Below, in pieces: positions 21,197 through 21,678 of a DNA stretch of 21,678 nt; the stretch's first letter is position 1, and each line of letters opens with the position of its first letter. Source of the DNA: Desulfobacteraceae bacterium (GTDB taxonomy: Bacteria > Desulfobacterota > Desulfobacteria > Desulfobacterales > UBA11574); contig JAOUGB010000002.1 in NCBI GenBank assembly GCA_029857875.1, positions 1-21,678 of the forward strand. The letters are read 5' to 3'. The notes beneath the pieces are model-generated. The model saw only the letters and a list, made by a program, of their open reading frames with translations. It was not told the origin of the DNA and searched no databases. Position numbers and translations under genes: made by a program.

Positions 21197-21217
21197 ACCT
21201 TCAGCTAAGCTGAAGGT
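21197..21217. repeat. Short hairpin in the tupB leader
   Basis: ACCTTCAGC (21197-21205), TAA, GCTGAAGGT (21209-21217): a perfect 9-bp stem with a 3-nt loop, 50 nt upstream of the tupB start on the minus strand. No T-run follows in either direction, so it is more likely a leader structure or a repeat end than a terminator. Confidence 0.5.
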
Positions 21218-21244
21218 CCCAGCTTTGCTATGCAAGTATGTAAG

Positions 21245-21514
21245 TTTATATTCACCGCCCGCTTCGCTCAAGACACAGAGGACGCAGAGAATAATAATTT
21301 TTCCATTGCCGTTGAGAGGACGGCAATGGAAAAGCACCAAGCAGCTTACGCTGCGGAAACGACAAAAGGCATCAATTCTTTGGTTGCAAGGTGCCAATAC
21401 GGGCATTTCTATTACCCGAAGGGTTGAGTCATTTTGCTTTTCGGCGTCTCAGCGAAAAGCAAAAAAAACCAAAAGCTCTGCGCGCTCTGCGGCTCTGCGG
21501 TGAATAAATTTTTA
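21245..21514. mobile_element. MITE-like non-coding element with TTCACCGC termini and CAGAG-rich ends
   Basis: The left end (TTTATATTCACCGC, 21245-21258) mirrors the right end (GCGGTGAATAAA, 21497-21508). Just inside, ACACAGAGGACGCAGAG on the left mirrors CTCTGCGCGCTCTGCGG on the right. The interior holds three clean hairpins: 14 bp at 21299-21312/21320-21333, GCAGC/GCTGC at 21341-21354, and 12 bp at 21432-21443/21453-21464. There is no transposase gene. The CAGAG-rich ends recall sequences flanking GxxExxY genes, but none is present here. Confidence 0.55.
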
Positions 21515-21644
21515 TAAAGACCCTTTTAAGGGTCACCATCATGCCCCCCCTTTTTAGGGGTGGTTATTGACTTATGAAACAACAGGGTCTGCGATAATAT
21601 TTTTCAACGTGATATGTTGTTAACCTTTTTATAAAAAACCGATA

Positions 21645-21678
21645 CTATTCCCCTTTCGGTATTGCATCCGGGAAAAAA
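21645..21678 (-). CDS. tupA: Putative C-terminus of TupA tungstate-binding protein (partial at window edge)
   Basis: The minus strand from the window edge reads FFPDAIPKGE followed by TAG (21645-21647) in the frame starting at 21677. TupA-type periplasmic proteins commonly end in an LFFPDA-like stretch close to the stop, and tupA normally precedes tupB and tupC in this orientation. Only ten codons are visible, so this is a context-based call. A weak ACCGA/TCGGT stem followed by TTTTTT overlaps the end of the frame and might terminate the transcript. Confidence 0.45.
   Translation of the reverse strand, partial: FFPDAIPKGE

Larger units (their letters stand above)
21148..21644. other. Gene-free interval between tupB and the putative tupA end
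   Basis: 497 nt. It contains a short hairpin at 21197-21217, the MITE-like element at about 21245-21514, a weak dyad GACCC/GGGTC (21519-21534) and a CCCC/GGGG pair near 21544-21560. ORFs that can be drawn on the plus strand here lie over the palindromic repeat and have no ribosome sites. Confidence 0.65.

Noticed and set aside
21225..21503. Overlapping plus-strand ORFs of 65-92 codons near the right end
   Set aside because: They run across the palindromic MITE-like element, lack ribosome sites and resemble no protein family.

Overview
The window looks like a chromosomal segment of an anaerobic, probably sulfate-reducing Desulfobacterota (Desulfobacterales-like) bacterium. The evidence is a UGA-recoded (selenocysteine) peroxiredoxin, an eight-heme periplasmic cytochrome c, a tungstate ABC importer, a DUF523/DUF1722 protein, and several long intergenic inverted repeats of a style I associate with Desulfobacterales genomes. 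The taxonomic call is an inference; there is no rRNA or other marker gene here. I saw no tRNA, rRNA, CRISPR array, prophage or transposase gene.

Layout. (1) 1-3258, plus strand: a tight operon of a Bcp-type peroxiredoxin whose catalytic cysteine codon is an in-frame TGA followed by a SECIS-like hairpin, a small flavin-type split-barrel protein, and a 739-residue PEP-synthase/rifampin-phosphotransferase-like enzyme. A second split-barrel paralog (3232-3666) converges on it from the minus strand. (2) 3830-6454, plus: a DUF523-DUF1722 (YbgA/TudS-related) protein, a 109-nt hairpin repeat, and an SDR-DUF2867 protein. (3) 6458-9612: a repeat element and an operator-like palindrome, then an operon of an octaheme HAO-like cytochrome and two YeeE/YedE sulfur-transport-type membrane proteins. 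(4) 9878-11086: a SlyD-like FKBP domain fused to a methyltransferase, closed by a strong bidirectional terminator and another repeat. (5) 11341-16805, minus: a small conserved hypothetical protein, then a gld-like ABC system (ATPase, permease, GldG-type protein) plus a DUF4340 protein; two copies of one repeat family lie inside and upstream of this cluster. (6) 17189-18222, minus: azlCD branched-chain amino acid exporter. (7) 18525-19079: a 60-residue zinc-ribbon protein facing a single-domain response regulator. (8) 19440-21678, minus: tupC, tupB and, at the window edge, what appears to be the last ten codons of tupA, separated from tupB by about 500 nt that hold a MITE-like element.

How the parts fit. 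The sulfur, selenium and tungsten theme (Sec peroxiredoxin, DUF523 iron-sulfur family, YeeE/YedE pair with a multiheme cytochrome, tungstate uptake) fits a strict anaerobe with periplasmic electron transfer. The most notable items are the selenoprotein that ordinary gene calling truncates, the octaheme-YeeE/YedE operon, the FKBP-methyltransferase fusion, and a set of repeats that share termini but not interiors.
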